NCBI GenBank assembly: GCA_009801085.1
Contig: VNWV01000004.1
Span: 2,976,001-3,040,000 of the forward strand
Source: Lasiodiplodia sp. COLG20
Lineage: Eukaryota > Ascomycota > Dothideomycetes > Botryosphaeriales > Botryosphaeriaceae
Direction of reading: 5' to 3'
DNA: 64,000 nucleotides
The notes under the pieces are model-generated. The model made no database searches. It was given only the letters and a program-made list of their open reading frames with translations, and was not told the origin of the DNA. Each line of letters opens with the position of its first letter. The stretch's first letter is position 1. The position numbers and the translations under genes are program-made. Of the stretch, positions 47,285 through 58,219 are shown in pieces.

Positions 47285-49589
47285 TTTTCCTGTTTGCTAT
47301 GAAGACTTCAAAGGGAGCTGAGGCGGATGATGTGTTGAGTTTCGTTCCCAGGGATAGATTACGCAATGGATCAGATCAGTGGATAATGGTGGGGAAACGG
47401 GGGTTTGAGGGCGAGCAGGAGACACGGCAGAAAGGGAAAGTGACTGGGGCGCGGCAGGTAGACATGTTTAAGAAGCGGATACGGTGAGCTGAGTCGGGGA
47501 GCAATATCCACGAATTGCCGGCACTGTCATAATCGGGTATTTGCTAGCGGCTGTGGAGGCGGGTCGTTGCCGAGCAGACGCCTCTTTGCGGGGATTGTGT
47601 GGAGTAGTGTGTTCTTGCCGTCTTGCTACCGAGGCTCGTCGAGTAGCCCCGCGCCAAGTCATGGCCTTGGACTCGGGCTGCCTCTAGCCGAACATCCGGC
47701 CAGGACATGTTGCCCGGAGACAAGAGGCTCCTTAATCCGCAAGCCACGATGCCGGCTGAGAACACGATGTCGGGCTGATGATGGCGCGAAGGGCAACGGT
47801 GCATTCAACGCATCTGTGTAACTCAGCGGTAAGTGTAGGATGCAGGTGCGCCATGTTGTGCACCGCTATGTGCAAGCTTGTCAGAAAAATCTTATTCAGG
47901 TCCGGATGACCAACGAGGCACGAGAGCTGCGAGGCCACTTAGCGTTTGGCCAATGATGAGAACTTCGTACGAGCGCGGCCTTAAGGATGCGGACGAAGGA
48001 AGAGTTCGGATGATGCGGATGCCAGGCCATCGGATGAGAATGTGATGAGCGGGCGAGAAGTTGTGCATGGCTTATATAGTACATGACGCTGTGCTGCTTA
48101 CCGCTCGAACGAGACTTGGTCACGATGAGCGTCATCTTGTTGCGTGTATGAGCCGGCCGGCCGCATGATGCTGCTGCGCGAATGTCACCGTGACGGGTGA
48201 GTTTTGATGATCCGAAGGTCGCGCTGGTGACCGTTTTGAGGAGAGGGGGTTGGAGTTGTTGTGGATAGCTGCCTAAGCGAGCAGCCTCGTTGGTGTCGCA
48301 GCTTCCTAAGCTTCGCCGTTTCACCTTGGCTGGCCACACACACTGCACCACACCTCGCCCCCTTGCAAAGATTCTCCTGTGAGAAGGCCAGACAAACAAC
48401 GTCGGAGCTTCTCTTTCTCTGCTTCTGAATCGCGCCTGCGCCTCGTCCGCAGCAAACCGTTTGCTCATCCGCCTGCTCGCTCCATGGCCTTAGCGCATGC
48501 GTCCTAAGAGCCTCTCCGACGGGGTCGTGTGTCTGCACCAGCCGCTCGGTGTCGGTTCAGCCCAACTACCTCGGCTCGTTCCTGGAGCGACAGAAGCGGC
48601 GACCATGAGCTGCGCGACGAAAGCGATGGGAAATCGATGTTGTTTTGCACCAAACACCCAAAAACAGATAAACACCACGCCAAGGTTGTATAGATGAAGA
48701 CCATCATGCCGTCCAGCGATAACCGAAATTGCGCTGGAGATCTCCCGCCTGAGGCTCTTTCCCACCACCAACAAGCCTAGCCGAGGCCTTGGCCTGCTTG
48801 TCCACATCCAGCCCTCCGAGTTTACAATCTGATACCGCTGCGCCACTTACTGCAAGACACATTCATGCGTTCACTCGACCACTAGCGCTACAAACTCGAT
48901 GAACGATGCCAACTTCCCTTACGGTGCCTCGGATGTTGATGGCCTTCAGCACATCTGAATGGCCAAATTCTCACAATCCGTATGTTGAGACTCAGAGGCT
49001 GCGCTTCGAAACTGATCGTGTGGGGATTTCGCCTGCATTTGGACACCATCGCGCTCCGCACCTGCGCCTCAACACCCGCCTTGGGTGGAGATCGACCGGG
49101 AAAGCACGGCCGTTAGAGCTTATTCTCATCCACTAGCCATACCCCTTCCTGCCTCCACACCATCCACCATCTTCGCGATGCTTACCTTCTTGAGATTCCG
49201 CCCGTCAAACGTCTTCTGGTTCGTCAGTTGACGTCTCATCCATCTCCACTTCTCACACAACTTCCATTCCCAGCTAGTATCATGGCTATCGTAGCAGCTT
49301 CGGCCTGAGCCTTCCGCTGGCTTTCCAGGCTCTCTGGCTTACTGCATGCGTTGAGCAGAGACTATAGCTAAGCTTCCAACTTAAGCATCCCAAGGCAGGC
49401 GAGAGGGATATAAAGGCCTCGTACCTTCTTCTCCAAGAGACACCATCATCAGCATCATCACTTCTCAGCTTCTCATCAGCTTCACTCTAATTCTCCCTGC
49501 GCAGGTCGCTTTATATCACGCTCAACTTAATTCAGTCTTTCAGTAATACCCCCAGTCCAAACCACTACCATCTCGTCCCATCAATCAAT
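47285..49589. other. Intergenic DNA, 2.3 kb, promoters of ligase and Egh16-like genes
   Basis: Start codons at both ends face away, so this is a divergent promoter region. No convincing gene was seen; frames near 48.9-49.2 kb look mildly protein-like but lack a recognisable domain. From about 49.4 kb a TATA box and a CATCA/CT-rich leader lead to the secreted-protein gene. Confidence 0.5.
49409..49414 (+). promoter_or_regulatory. TATA box of the Egh16-like gene
   Basis: TATAAA within GGGATATAAAGGCC, 181 bp before the start codon, followed by a long CATCATCA/CTTCTC leader. A typical layout for highly expressed secreted-protein genes. Confidence 0.6.
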
Positions 49590-50599
49590 ATGCGTTACTC
49601 AGCTATTGTCCTCCTCACTGCCCTGGCGGCACAGGCTACTGCTCACGGAGTCGTCACTGAGATTCAGGGCGCGAACGGTGTGAACATGCCCGGTCTTTCT
49701 GGTATGGCTTGAACAGACACGCATATCAGAACTCACACTGATCTATTCTAGTCATCGATGGCACTCCTCGTGACTCTCCCAGCCCCGCCTCAGGCGCCGA
49801 AGATGACACTTCTATCATCCGTGACCGCGAGCTCGGTGGCAACAGGGCTAGTGCTCTCGGCCGCACTAAGGGCGCTGGCCCCGTCGACGCTGCTGCCGCC
49901 ATCGCCAACTTCATGGGCAACGGCAACGGTGCCACCAATACTGCCGCCAACAACAAGAAGCACAAGCGCGGTCTGCTCTCCAACCTCCTTGGTGGCGGCG
50001 GCAATGGCGGCAAAGGCAATGGTGGCGGCGCCACCGCTGAGGCCGATGGCACGAAGGCGCAGAACGGCGCCGCCGAGAACGGTGTCTCCAAGGCGGCGGG
50101 CACTGGCGCGACCTCCGGTATGCCGACGTGCTCAGATGATGGCACCATCTCCGTGACGTACCATCAGGTCAACCAGGATGGCGCGGGCCCGCTGACGGCC
50201 GACATCGACCCTACGTCGGGCGGCACCGACCCGGCTGCCTTCCAGAAGGCCGCCGTCACCCAGGATGTGCCCGGCATCGCCCTGGGTCTGTCCGGAACCA
50301 CGACGACCGACTTCCCCGTCAAGGTCCAGATGCCGCAGGGCATGACCTGCTCCGGCCAGGCCGGCGGGGCCCAGAATGTTTGCGTGGCCCGGATCCGCAA
50401 TAACACGCCTGCTGGTGAGTGATCACTTCTACAATACGAGATGATCATCTTCATCATGTGTATGACTGACATGCTACTGCTACTAGGTCCCTTCGGTGGC
50501 TCCGTTGCCTTCACGCAGAGCGCTGCCGCCAAGAAGCGTGCCATCGAGTACAACCTCCGCAAGCGCCACTTCACTCGCGGCACTCTCGGAAAGCTCTAA
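49590..50599 (+). CDS. Secreted Egh16/GAS1-like protein (DUF3129 family)
   Basis: Three exons, 49590-49701, 49752-50414 and 50487-50599, give 295 residues. The signal peptide MRYSAIVLLTALAAQATA is followed directly by HGVVTEIQGANGVNMPGLS. The family signature region VIDGTPRD, the long linker and SVTYHQVNQDGAGPL are typical of Egh16H/GAS1/MAS3 proteins made during appressorium formation and early infection in several fungi. A Gly/Asn/Lys-rich insert contains a dibasic KHKR site (possible Kex2 cleavage). Cys pattern: PTCSDD, MTCSG and NVCVARI. The GPFGGC motif of relatives reads GPFGGSVAF here, so one Cys is missing. The N-terminal His after the signal peptide resembles the copper-binding His of lytic polysaccharide monooxygenases; that function is not shown. 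Family assignment does not prove pathogenicity. Confidence 0.85.
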
Positions 50600-53500
50600 G
50601 CGCAGCAGTACGAATGGTGTTTTTCACTTCCTCCCTGGTGGACGGTAATAGATAATTCGTTATTGCCCTCTAATTTTTATCCTGGGCAGAAGTTTCTTTG
50701 GTAATCGCGTTTGATTTGTGGTAATCGTGGTAGCGTGCTGGTCGCGCAAGGGCTTTGAAAGAGTTGGTCAAGCAAGCATTTGGTATTGTAGATCGGTCTC
50801 TGTTATGTTTCTCCTTTTTCTTATGGTTTAGAAGCTGGTGTATCGTTAATGCTGTTATGATGGTAAATTTAATCCCCACCTATACATTCATTAAAAAAAA
50901 GGCCCTCGTAACCGTGACAAAGTATGCCTCGAGTATGACTCTTTACCAGTATCCAGTCTTAGAATTGCAGTTTCTCCTCGTTGGTTCTCGATTGAACGTA
51001 GCGGAGGAGCAGTCGAAGCAGTCTCCTACAAAACGGTTGCCTGCGGTTGAAGTCACTGAATGGGTAGCTTAGTCAGGCCGTGGTCATCGCCTTAAGCCGC
51101 AGCTACTACCGAAGCAGGAAGAACAACGCTTACGGCTGTGGGAGCGGTAGCTGGTACTGGTCAATTCCATGCTAGCCTTGTATCTAGGTCACTCAATAGT
51201 CACTGTCCTTTGATTGGCCCCGAAGTGATTCTAGAAATTAGCCTGATTGGTCAAAATGCTAAGAACGGCTATTAAGATGCTGTGCCTCATTGGCCACCAC
51301 TAGATTAGTGGTTGGTCTACGACGGTGACCAGTCCCGAGCATCAACGAAAGAAAGAGTAGTTCGTTCCGTCAACTTTCACGCCACCGACGTGATAATCAC
51401 ACGACCCTGATACCGGCCGTATCCCCCGGCGAACTGGTCTTTTCCCCGGAGCACAACCTTTCAGTTCGCCATGGCGTGATCTCAAACCCCACGAGTTCTA
51501 GACACTGGCGGCACGGTCTCCATCGCCACACTGCTCGGGAGAAACCCGTTCATCTTCATCGTTTCTCCCCGAGGGGCAATGCCAGATCACACGATGAGCC
51601 GAGATAACGGAGGAACGGATCTATCCCATTCCCGGTCCACACCATCGTCCTCAGGGTAATGTAGAATACCACACGAGAGTAACAGTAACGCGGGAAAAAC
51701 GTACGACACGTACCGGATGCGTACGTGCTATATCCGTTAACCGATCATCTCTCGGTTATCACAATTCACAATCTCCAACGGCGCGTTGGCCCCGCCGTCG
51801 GTTCTCTCGGCCATGGCCCCCGAAACGAAGGCAGATTTGAGAGGGTTTAGTTTCCCCACACCAATCGAGAGATTAAATGAAATGAAATAAAAAAAGATGG
51901 TGCACACTCTCTCATCTTCATTGCCCGCCGCATGACTGCTTGCCGGACGCGCGCCGCCTTGCCGCCGCAGTCGTCAGAGCGGTCGATCTCCGATCTCCAC
52001 CCGCGCGCGCTTCGGAGCGGCCCCAGAAAGATGAGAGCGGGCGCGCCGCGCACTATACTACCACTACCACCAACCCGCACGTGGCCCTGATGGATTTTCA
52101 TTTCGTTTTTTTTTTCTTTCTTTCTTTGCTTGCCCTCCCAGCCGAGCCGGGCCGGCCACGCGCGTATGCGAGAGATCTCGGTTCTTCCTTCATCCTTTTC
52201 TTTGCTTTGCTTTCTTGGCTGGCTGGTACCTACCTAAATCCGAAAGCTTGTATCGGAATTATCCGTTACACTTTTTTTCTCCCCTTTCTCTCTGCTTGCA
52301 TGTGACACACCGAAGCGAGTAAGGTCTGTATGTAGTCACCTAAATCTGACTTGCCATGAATCAGTTCTTCGTTTTGGTTGCCCATGGCAAGAGCGTAGGT
52401 TTGGTGGATGGTTGGGGAGAGCCGACAACGCAAGGTGTGTATACGAACGGCAGGCAGGTACCCAAAAAGGCACGTCATCGGTCTTTGCAGGAGCCTGTGA
52501 ACCAATCGATTGATTTCAATTTTTTTTCTCCAACATCACACTCCTAGCGGCCGACGTTGCCACCGAGCCGGCCGGCTGATCGCGATTTAGGATTTGCGTA
52601 GCCGGGGGGCGCGCTTCCGCGGCGGGAAGAGGGGAAAAGAGGAAGAGGGGCAAAGCGGCTCGGAAAGCGCAAAAGCGCCACAGCGACCATCTTACCCCCT
52701 CTTCCTTCTCTCCAACCAGCACGAGAGATGAAATGACGATGGGAACCATTCCGAACGCGGTATCGGCCCATCTGGCAGAGCTGGGGCCACCAACAAAACG
52801 TGAACATCCAACTTGCAGGGAGCGAGCAAGCAAATAGTTGGTTTAGTTAGAGAAAGAAAGACCGAAAGTGACAAACAGGAGGCCACGCGATCGCTCGGCG
52901 AGGAAAGGAGAAGCGAGATTCCATCGTTCTGCCAACAACAGCTGCCCTGAGCCCGTCCCAAAACGATCGAATGCGGTGGGGCGATCGTGGGGTTTGCGAT
53001 TTTAGAGCGAGCATATGCGTGTTGTGTCTGTGTGTGGAGGATTCTTTGTTGTTTTCTGTTGCCCTTTCGTTCACTCTCTGTGCCTCTTTTCACCGTCTCC
53101 TTTGCTTTACTTGATTGAGCAAGGTATGTCCCGCAGGAATCTTCCGAAATATTTTTTCTCTTGCCCGTGCCGTGCCGCTTGCTGGCCTCGCATTTCTAGT
53201 TGTATTGGGAAACCCGCGCGAGACCGGTCGTTGCTGGGGCACGGAGAAAACAAAATGCTGGGACAGCACTTGCATGTCATGGGTGGCCAGATGCAATGCA
53301 AGATCCGGCTAAAGCACGGAACCAAAGACAGGCTTTGGAATCAATGGAGAGCTCCGGGGGTAAAGAAAACAAGGGACGACGTCTCACAAACCCCAGAAGC
53401 AATTTAAGAGAGAAACAAGCGCGTCATAAGAAGGGGGGACGCAAGAGAGCAGGAATAATAAATGCGAGAGAGGGAAAAAAAGCCTGCCTGTCTGCAAGTG

Positions 53501-56464
53501 AACTTCCATAAGAGGGCATTGCCTCGGCCACTGTTCCGCACCAATTATTTGCAACAAGAGCTGGTGCTGTGCCCTAGCGGGGCGCGCTGGCGCAGCGGGA
53601 CGAGCGGGCGCCCCGGCCACCGAAACCCACGGTACCTTTACTCTTGTTGCCCGCAGTTCTTGGACGTCCAGCCCCTCACGTCTAGTCAGTGGTATCCCGC
53701 ACGCCTGGCTCTACCCTCCCCAAGCGCGCCAGCGGAGGTGGAAATTGTCTGGACCCATCGGAAGGAGCATCGGTTAGTAACAGGAGAGTAATCAGACGAT
53801 TCTACTAAAAAAAAGTCTGTGAGTACAGAGACAGAGAGGCCGAACCGCCCGACTAGCTTGCCCGCTGCGGTTCCGCTGGTGAAGGGCGCTTGAGGCGTTT
53901 TTGGAAGGCCTACCCCACCATATTGCGTCGCCTTTGTGCCCCCATCCAACTTGCCTATAGAGAGGTAGCCACCCTCGAAAAAAATAGGGGGTTGAGACGC
54001 ATGCTGTGGGAATAGCCGAGGAGGAGGAGAGAAAGGGCCGTTGCCTTCTTTGCTTTTTTCTTTTTTTCTCCCGTGGACCTCCGCATTGCCCATTTCAGGT
54101 AGCCTCGTCGTTGCTCTGCCCACTTACCGCCGTGTGCATGCATAGGTAGCCGCCCGCCTGGGACCGGATCGCAAAAGAGTAGGAACAGGGACCGGCGGCA
54201 AGGCGAGCCACGCACTCGCGCACACGCATGCACCTGAGCGCGAGCTGAGCATGCGGTGACGAGGGGGGAGACGGGACAGTGATCTGCCAGGAGCGAAGAG
54301 AGACAGTTGGGTGAAGTGTAGTTCGCATCGGTATCACCGCGAATCTGACCAACTATTCTTGTCTCAAACAAGCAACCGATGGAGACGTGACGGACCGAAG
54401 GGATGAACGGCACGCGACAAGCACCGACAGACTGGTAGTAGGGACAAAGAAAAGCAGATGTGCAGTGAGAACGCATGTGTGAATCTGGAAGAGCGGTGGC
54501 CATCTTTGACGCAACATGATGCATAACGGCGCTTCGGTACCCTACGCTGTATCAGGCGGCGGACCTGGCTGTCCCGCTGACCAAAGGGCGGAGGCAACTC
54601 ATCAAGCAGCTGGCTCTTTTCAAAGGGTTACCCTGCCCTAACCTGGTGCAACACGCGGCGCCGGAGACGAGGCGTACCAGAGGCCCTTCCGTCATTGGAC
54701 CCAGTCCCAGGGAACGAAAGGTGCTGTCACCCGGTTCTGGACAGTGCGTGCCGGGGTAGACGATGCATGAGAAGGAGGGAGGCTTCAGAAGAGTGGATAT
54801 GAGAGAGGGGAGGGGAAGGGGGAAATGGGCAAGAAAAGCAAAGAGCAACTTGCAGCAATCGCGGTTTTTTGGACGCTCAAACGACGGCCAACTGCAACCA
54901 CGAGCAGGGCGTGACGAGGAGAAACGAGGCTGCAAGAGAGCGAAAAGAGAGGCAAAAGAATGGAAAAAACCTGACAGTGCAAAGAGCTTACATGAGGTCT
55001 GGCGGTGGTGACCGGAACAACGTCGCCAAGGTATCCTAACGCAGATCAGTCGGTCTTGGTCGCAGCAGACAAGGGAGAATCATGTTAGAAATCATGTCAT
55101 GATGAGATGTGGCTTTGCTTTTTCTTCGTTCCGCCCGCTGTTTAAGGGCGAAGCGGTGGAGGCGGTGGCTGCGGCGCCGGCTTCGAGGCTGGACGACACC
55201 CTCCAAATGCCGCCACGAATCAGAGACAGACGATCGGCGGGGGGAAAGCGGAACGGCGGCTGCCTGTAGGGATCGTGAGCGGCAGGTAGCGGGGCCCGCA
55301 TGGTCCGCGGCGTTGGAACAAGGGGGCCCAGGCGCCCGCGGCGCCAGCTCTGCGGCGGGCGCGCGGCGGACGGGGCGGACGAGGCAAACTGACTGTCGCC
55401 TTGCGGTGCCTGACATTGATGCTCGTCGGCACCGGGCACGTCAGTTCCGTCGGTCGCATGCGTCACGGTCGGGAAAGATGCGGTGCCTCGTCGTCTTGTC
55501 TTTCCATTCAACGTCCCCCATTCTCCGCCCGCCACACTACCTCGTGGAATAGATAAAAGAATAGGTTCAATAAAGTCGTACAAGAGAAGTCGGAAATATG
55601 CCTTCGAACAAGCCCAATCCCTGAAAGGAACAAGTGTCTCCCCCAACGCCGATGCCAAAACTCAAGAGACTCCTGGGGCTGAGAGCGACCTAGTAGCCGC
55701 CCATGCCATGCACGCGTTCGCAGAAATGAAAAGACAAACTCTAGGCCTGGGACACAGAAAGAAAAAAAAGCAGACAGCGCGGATAAACAGCGTACATGCA
55801 GAAAGCCGTTACGACGAGCCAATGCCCGCATCCCCGGGTCCAGAGTTGAAGCAGAAAGATCCGAAAACTGTAAAGACAAGCGAGCCCTGCCGTGTCCCTT
55901 ACCATGAACCTTGCCGAAAAGCAATCTGACCACAGTTCGGTGTGCAAAGAAAAATGCAGGGGAAGAGACCAACTGAAGGACCGGCCGATGAGACAGCGTC
56001 GAAGAGAACGAACGAAATAAGGGTCTCTGACAAGGCGCCCGGATGCTCCTTCCGACCGCAATGCAAATCGCAAAAATAGCTGTGAATCTGTCGTCTGCCC
56101 GGACCATATGACGCACCACCCGAAGATCCCCTAGAAGAGACAAAATGCAGGTTATTTCTTCCTTGGACAACCTGGCGCCGCCCCCTCCCCCCAGGCGTTG
56201 TGAAACGCGTAATCTCCTGAATGAGTATGTCCTCGATCATCCTGGCGCCGATCCCTTTTTGCCGAAAACACAAGAAGTAGACATACATATCGAAAAGATG
56301 CGAGGTTTATGCGAAGTTTTTGAGTCGGCCAGAGGACTCCCGGCCGCGTGGGAATAAGCAATGCCGTGCTATCCGAAAAGCGCTGAGATCTGCGAGTCTC
56401 ACGTCCCGATGCGGTGTCAACTCCGGCGGTGCAGCTTTTCCTTGCTGAAATGTCGAAGGCGGCC
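50600..56464. other. Intergenic DNA, 5.9 kb, no gene recognised
   Basis: It lies between the 3' ends of the Egh16-like and NsdD-like genes. It is rich in simple tracts: T/CTTT runs at about 52105-52127, poly-A/GA runs, and a strongly GA/CT-skewed stretch between 52.0 and 54.9 kb. The longest frames (for example 220 codons on the minus strand ending at 55508) are Arg/Ser/Phe-rich and lack domains. Part of the right end may be the 3' UTR of the GATA gene. No RNA gene or transposon recognised. Confidence 0.5.
52105..52127. repeat. T-rich CTTT microsatellite
   Basis: A run of about ten T followed by CTTT units, in non-coding DNA. Confidence 0.75.
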
Positions 56465-58219
56465 TCAGGCCGGCGGTGATCCTGGCCCGAGGGACTTCGG
56501 CCGCAAATTCGAGCTGCCGATAGGCGCCTTGTTGGCGCCCATTTTTCGTGTGAGCTTGGCGTAGTCTGGAGCGCATCAGCAGGTGTTCTGTTTGCTTTAC
56601 GGCAATAGCTGTGAAACTTACGGAGACCGCAGGCGTTACACAGGGTACGTGCGCCGTCTGGACCTCTCCGCCACTCTGGGGTTTCCGCCCGGTTGCAGCT
56701 GTGACAACGACCCGGGGGCGCCGCGCGCTGCGAGACATGTCAGCTTTTGCCATCACACTTGTCCAGTCTCAGAAAGATACGCACCCCTCTGCGCTTCTTT
56801 GGGTCAGACCCTGCAAAGCCACCACCACCCTTCGGATCCTCTCCATACGGATTGTGGGCCTCTTCGGGTTCGTAGCCGTTTGCTGCCTTGAACCTCGGGT
56901 CTTGTGCTTGTTCAGCCAGGTGCGCTTGTTGCGTCGTTAGCACCACTTCACGGATCCGTGCTAATGATTCCACGATCCGCTGGCTCTGCTTCATCAACTC
57001 GTCAACTTCGTGGATCGCCGGCGTTGAGCCCGGGATAGGCCCAGCCCGCTGAGCATGGTGCGCCCGCTGCCCGTATATCCTCAGGAATTCGTTCAGGCGC
57101 CCGCTTCCCTCTGCGATCTGTCTCATTTTTAGCGTTATGCTCAAGAATGGCGTCTGTTGACCACCTACCTCGTTGAGAGAAGCTTCGAAATCAAAGTTGT
57201 CGAGATGGCGCTTGACCGACTCTCCGTAGAGTGCAGGCCCCGCATTCCTCCCGGCTCTTTTACTTTCCTCCGCCCGCCTGACTTCCGCTCCGTCGGACCT
57301 CCACGTGGGTGGATAGCCTGCCGATGCGGAATAAGCTGCCGGAGCTGACGGAGGATAAGGAGGGTTGACTTGACTCGGAGGGGGCGGTGGCGGAGGAGCA
57401 CTGTAGGGATACGCAGCAGGAGGATACGGGTGGTTGTAGCCAAATGGTTGTTGCTGTGGTTGCACCGGTGCAGCTTGTTGAGGCGTTTGTTCATATGCTG
57501 GAGACTGTTGCTGTGAATAAGGATACCCCGCGCTGAACGAAGAAGGTCTTGAGTTGTTGACGGGAGACGGCTCCGTCCGTAACGGGTGCAGAGTCGGCAG
57601 TTTGGGGTTGTGAGTGGTTGGTAATGTCGGCCTCGGCGGGTCCTGTGGTGCTTGAGAGTAAGGTGGCTGAGGGGGCGGCTTCATGTATGGACTCCGGTCC
57701 GTTTGCTGCGAGGAAAAGTCCTGAGAGAAGTGTCTCCTGGCAGCGTCCGGATGTGAAGTTGCCGAGGTTGGCGGAGGCTGGAAGTACTGGGAGGCGGGCG
57801 GCGGAGCCGTCGAGGTTGGGTGAGGTGGGTAGGGCATTGGCTGCTCGGATGCCAGCGCTTCGTGAATGGACGGTAACGACTGCCTTGCAGGCGGTTTTTG
57901 CTCCTTCTCATCTCCTGATGTGCGGCGGGACTCCGGGGGAGAAATGAGGCCTGCTAAGCTTGCTGGCGGTGCGCTGGCAGCGGGCGCGTGATGGCTGGCG
58001 TAGGGCGGGGGAGGGTTTGAGTAGGGAAACGACGGGCTGACCATGGCCGCGGCGGAGTGCTTTCGCTGGAAATCCGTGTCGTCTCGTCTGCTCTTCTCGG
58101 CATCTATGGAAGATATTGAAGGCAAAATGGCGCTAGCAACAGGTTAGATACACTCTCGTCCACACGCTGCGCCAGACAAACACGCACCTCTGCCGACTGC
58201 CGGCTTCCATTGCTTCCAT
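56465..58219 (-). CDS. nsdD: GATA zinc finger transcription factor, NsdD type
   Basis: Five exons on the minus strand: 58219-58188, 58132-57169, 57117-56785, 56727-56622 and 56565-56465, giving 511 residues in phase. Exon 1 encodes MEAMEAGSRQ and joins SAILPSISSIDAEKSRRDD. A long Pro/Ser/Gln/Tyr-rich region (proline runs near PPPPPPPS) precedes a conserved helical part: LDNFDFEASLNE, EGSGRLNEFLRIYGQRAHHAQ and HEVDELMKQSQRIVESLARIREVV. GGGGFAGSDPKKRRG leads to the zinc finger CHSC-x18-CNAC (type IVb) and YAKLTRKMGANKA. This order matches NsdD, a regulator of sexual development and conidiation balance in aspergilli. The second intron (51 nt) is a multiple of three and stays open if retained. 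The first intron (55 nt, branch CTAAC) sets the start; without it no ATG would precede the frame. Confidence 0.9.

Noticed and set aside
48820..48850. Minus-strand segment TGGCGCAGCGGTATC resembling a tRNA A box
   Set aside because: No B box (GGTTCGANNCC-like) follows and neither anticodon nor acceptor stems can be formed.
39139..50599. Interpretation as a classical secondary-metabolite cluster
   Set aside because: There is no polyketide synthase, NRPS, terpene cyclase or dedicated transporter; only a small oxidative gene group can be supported.
53585..53605. TGGCGCAGCGGGACGAGCGGG, again A-box-like, on the + strand
   Set aside because: Downstream sequence has no B box and no cloverleaf; GC-rich coincidence.
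55508..56170. 220-codon minus-strand frame downstream of the GATA gene
   Set aside because: Rich in Arg, Ser, Phe and Leu without a domain; most simply chance within the 3' flank.
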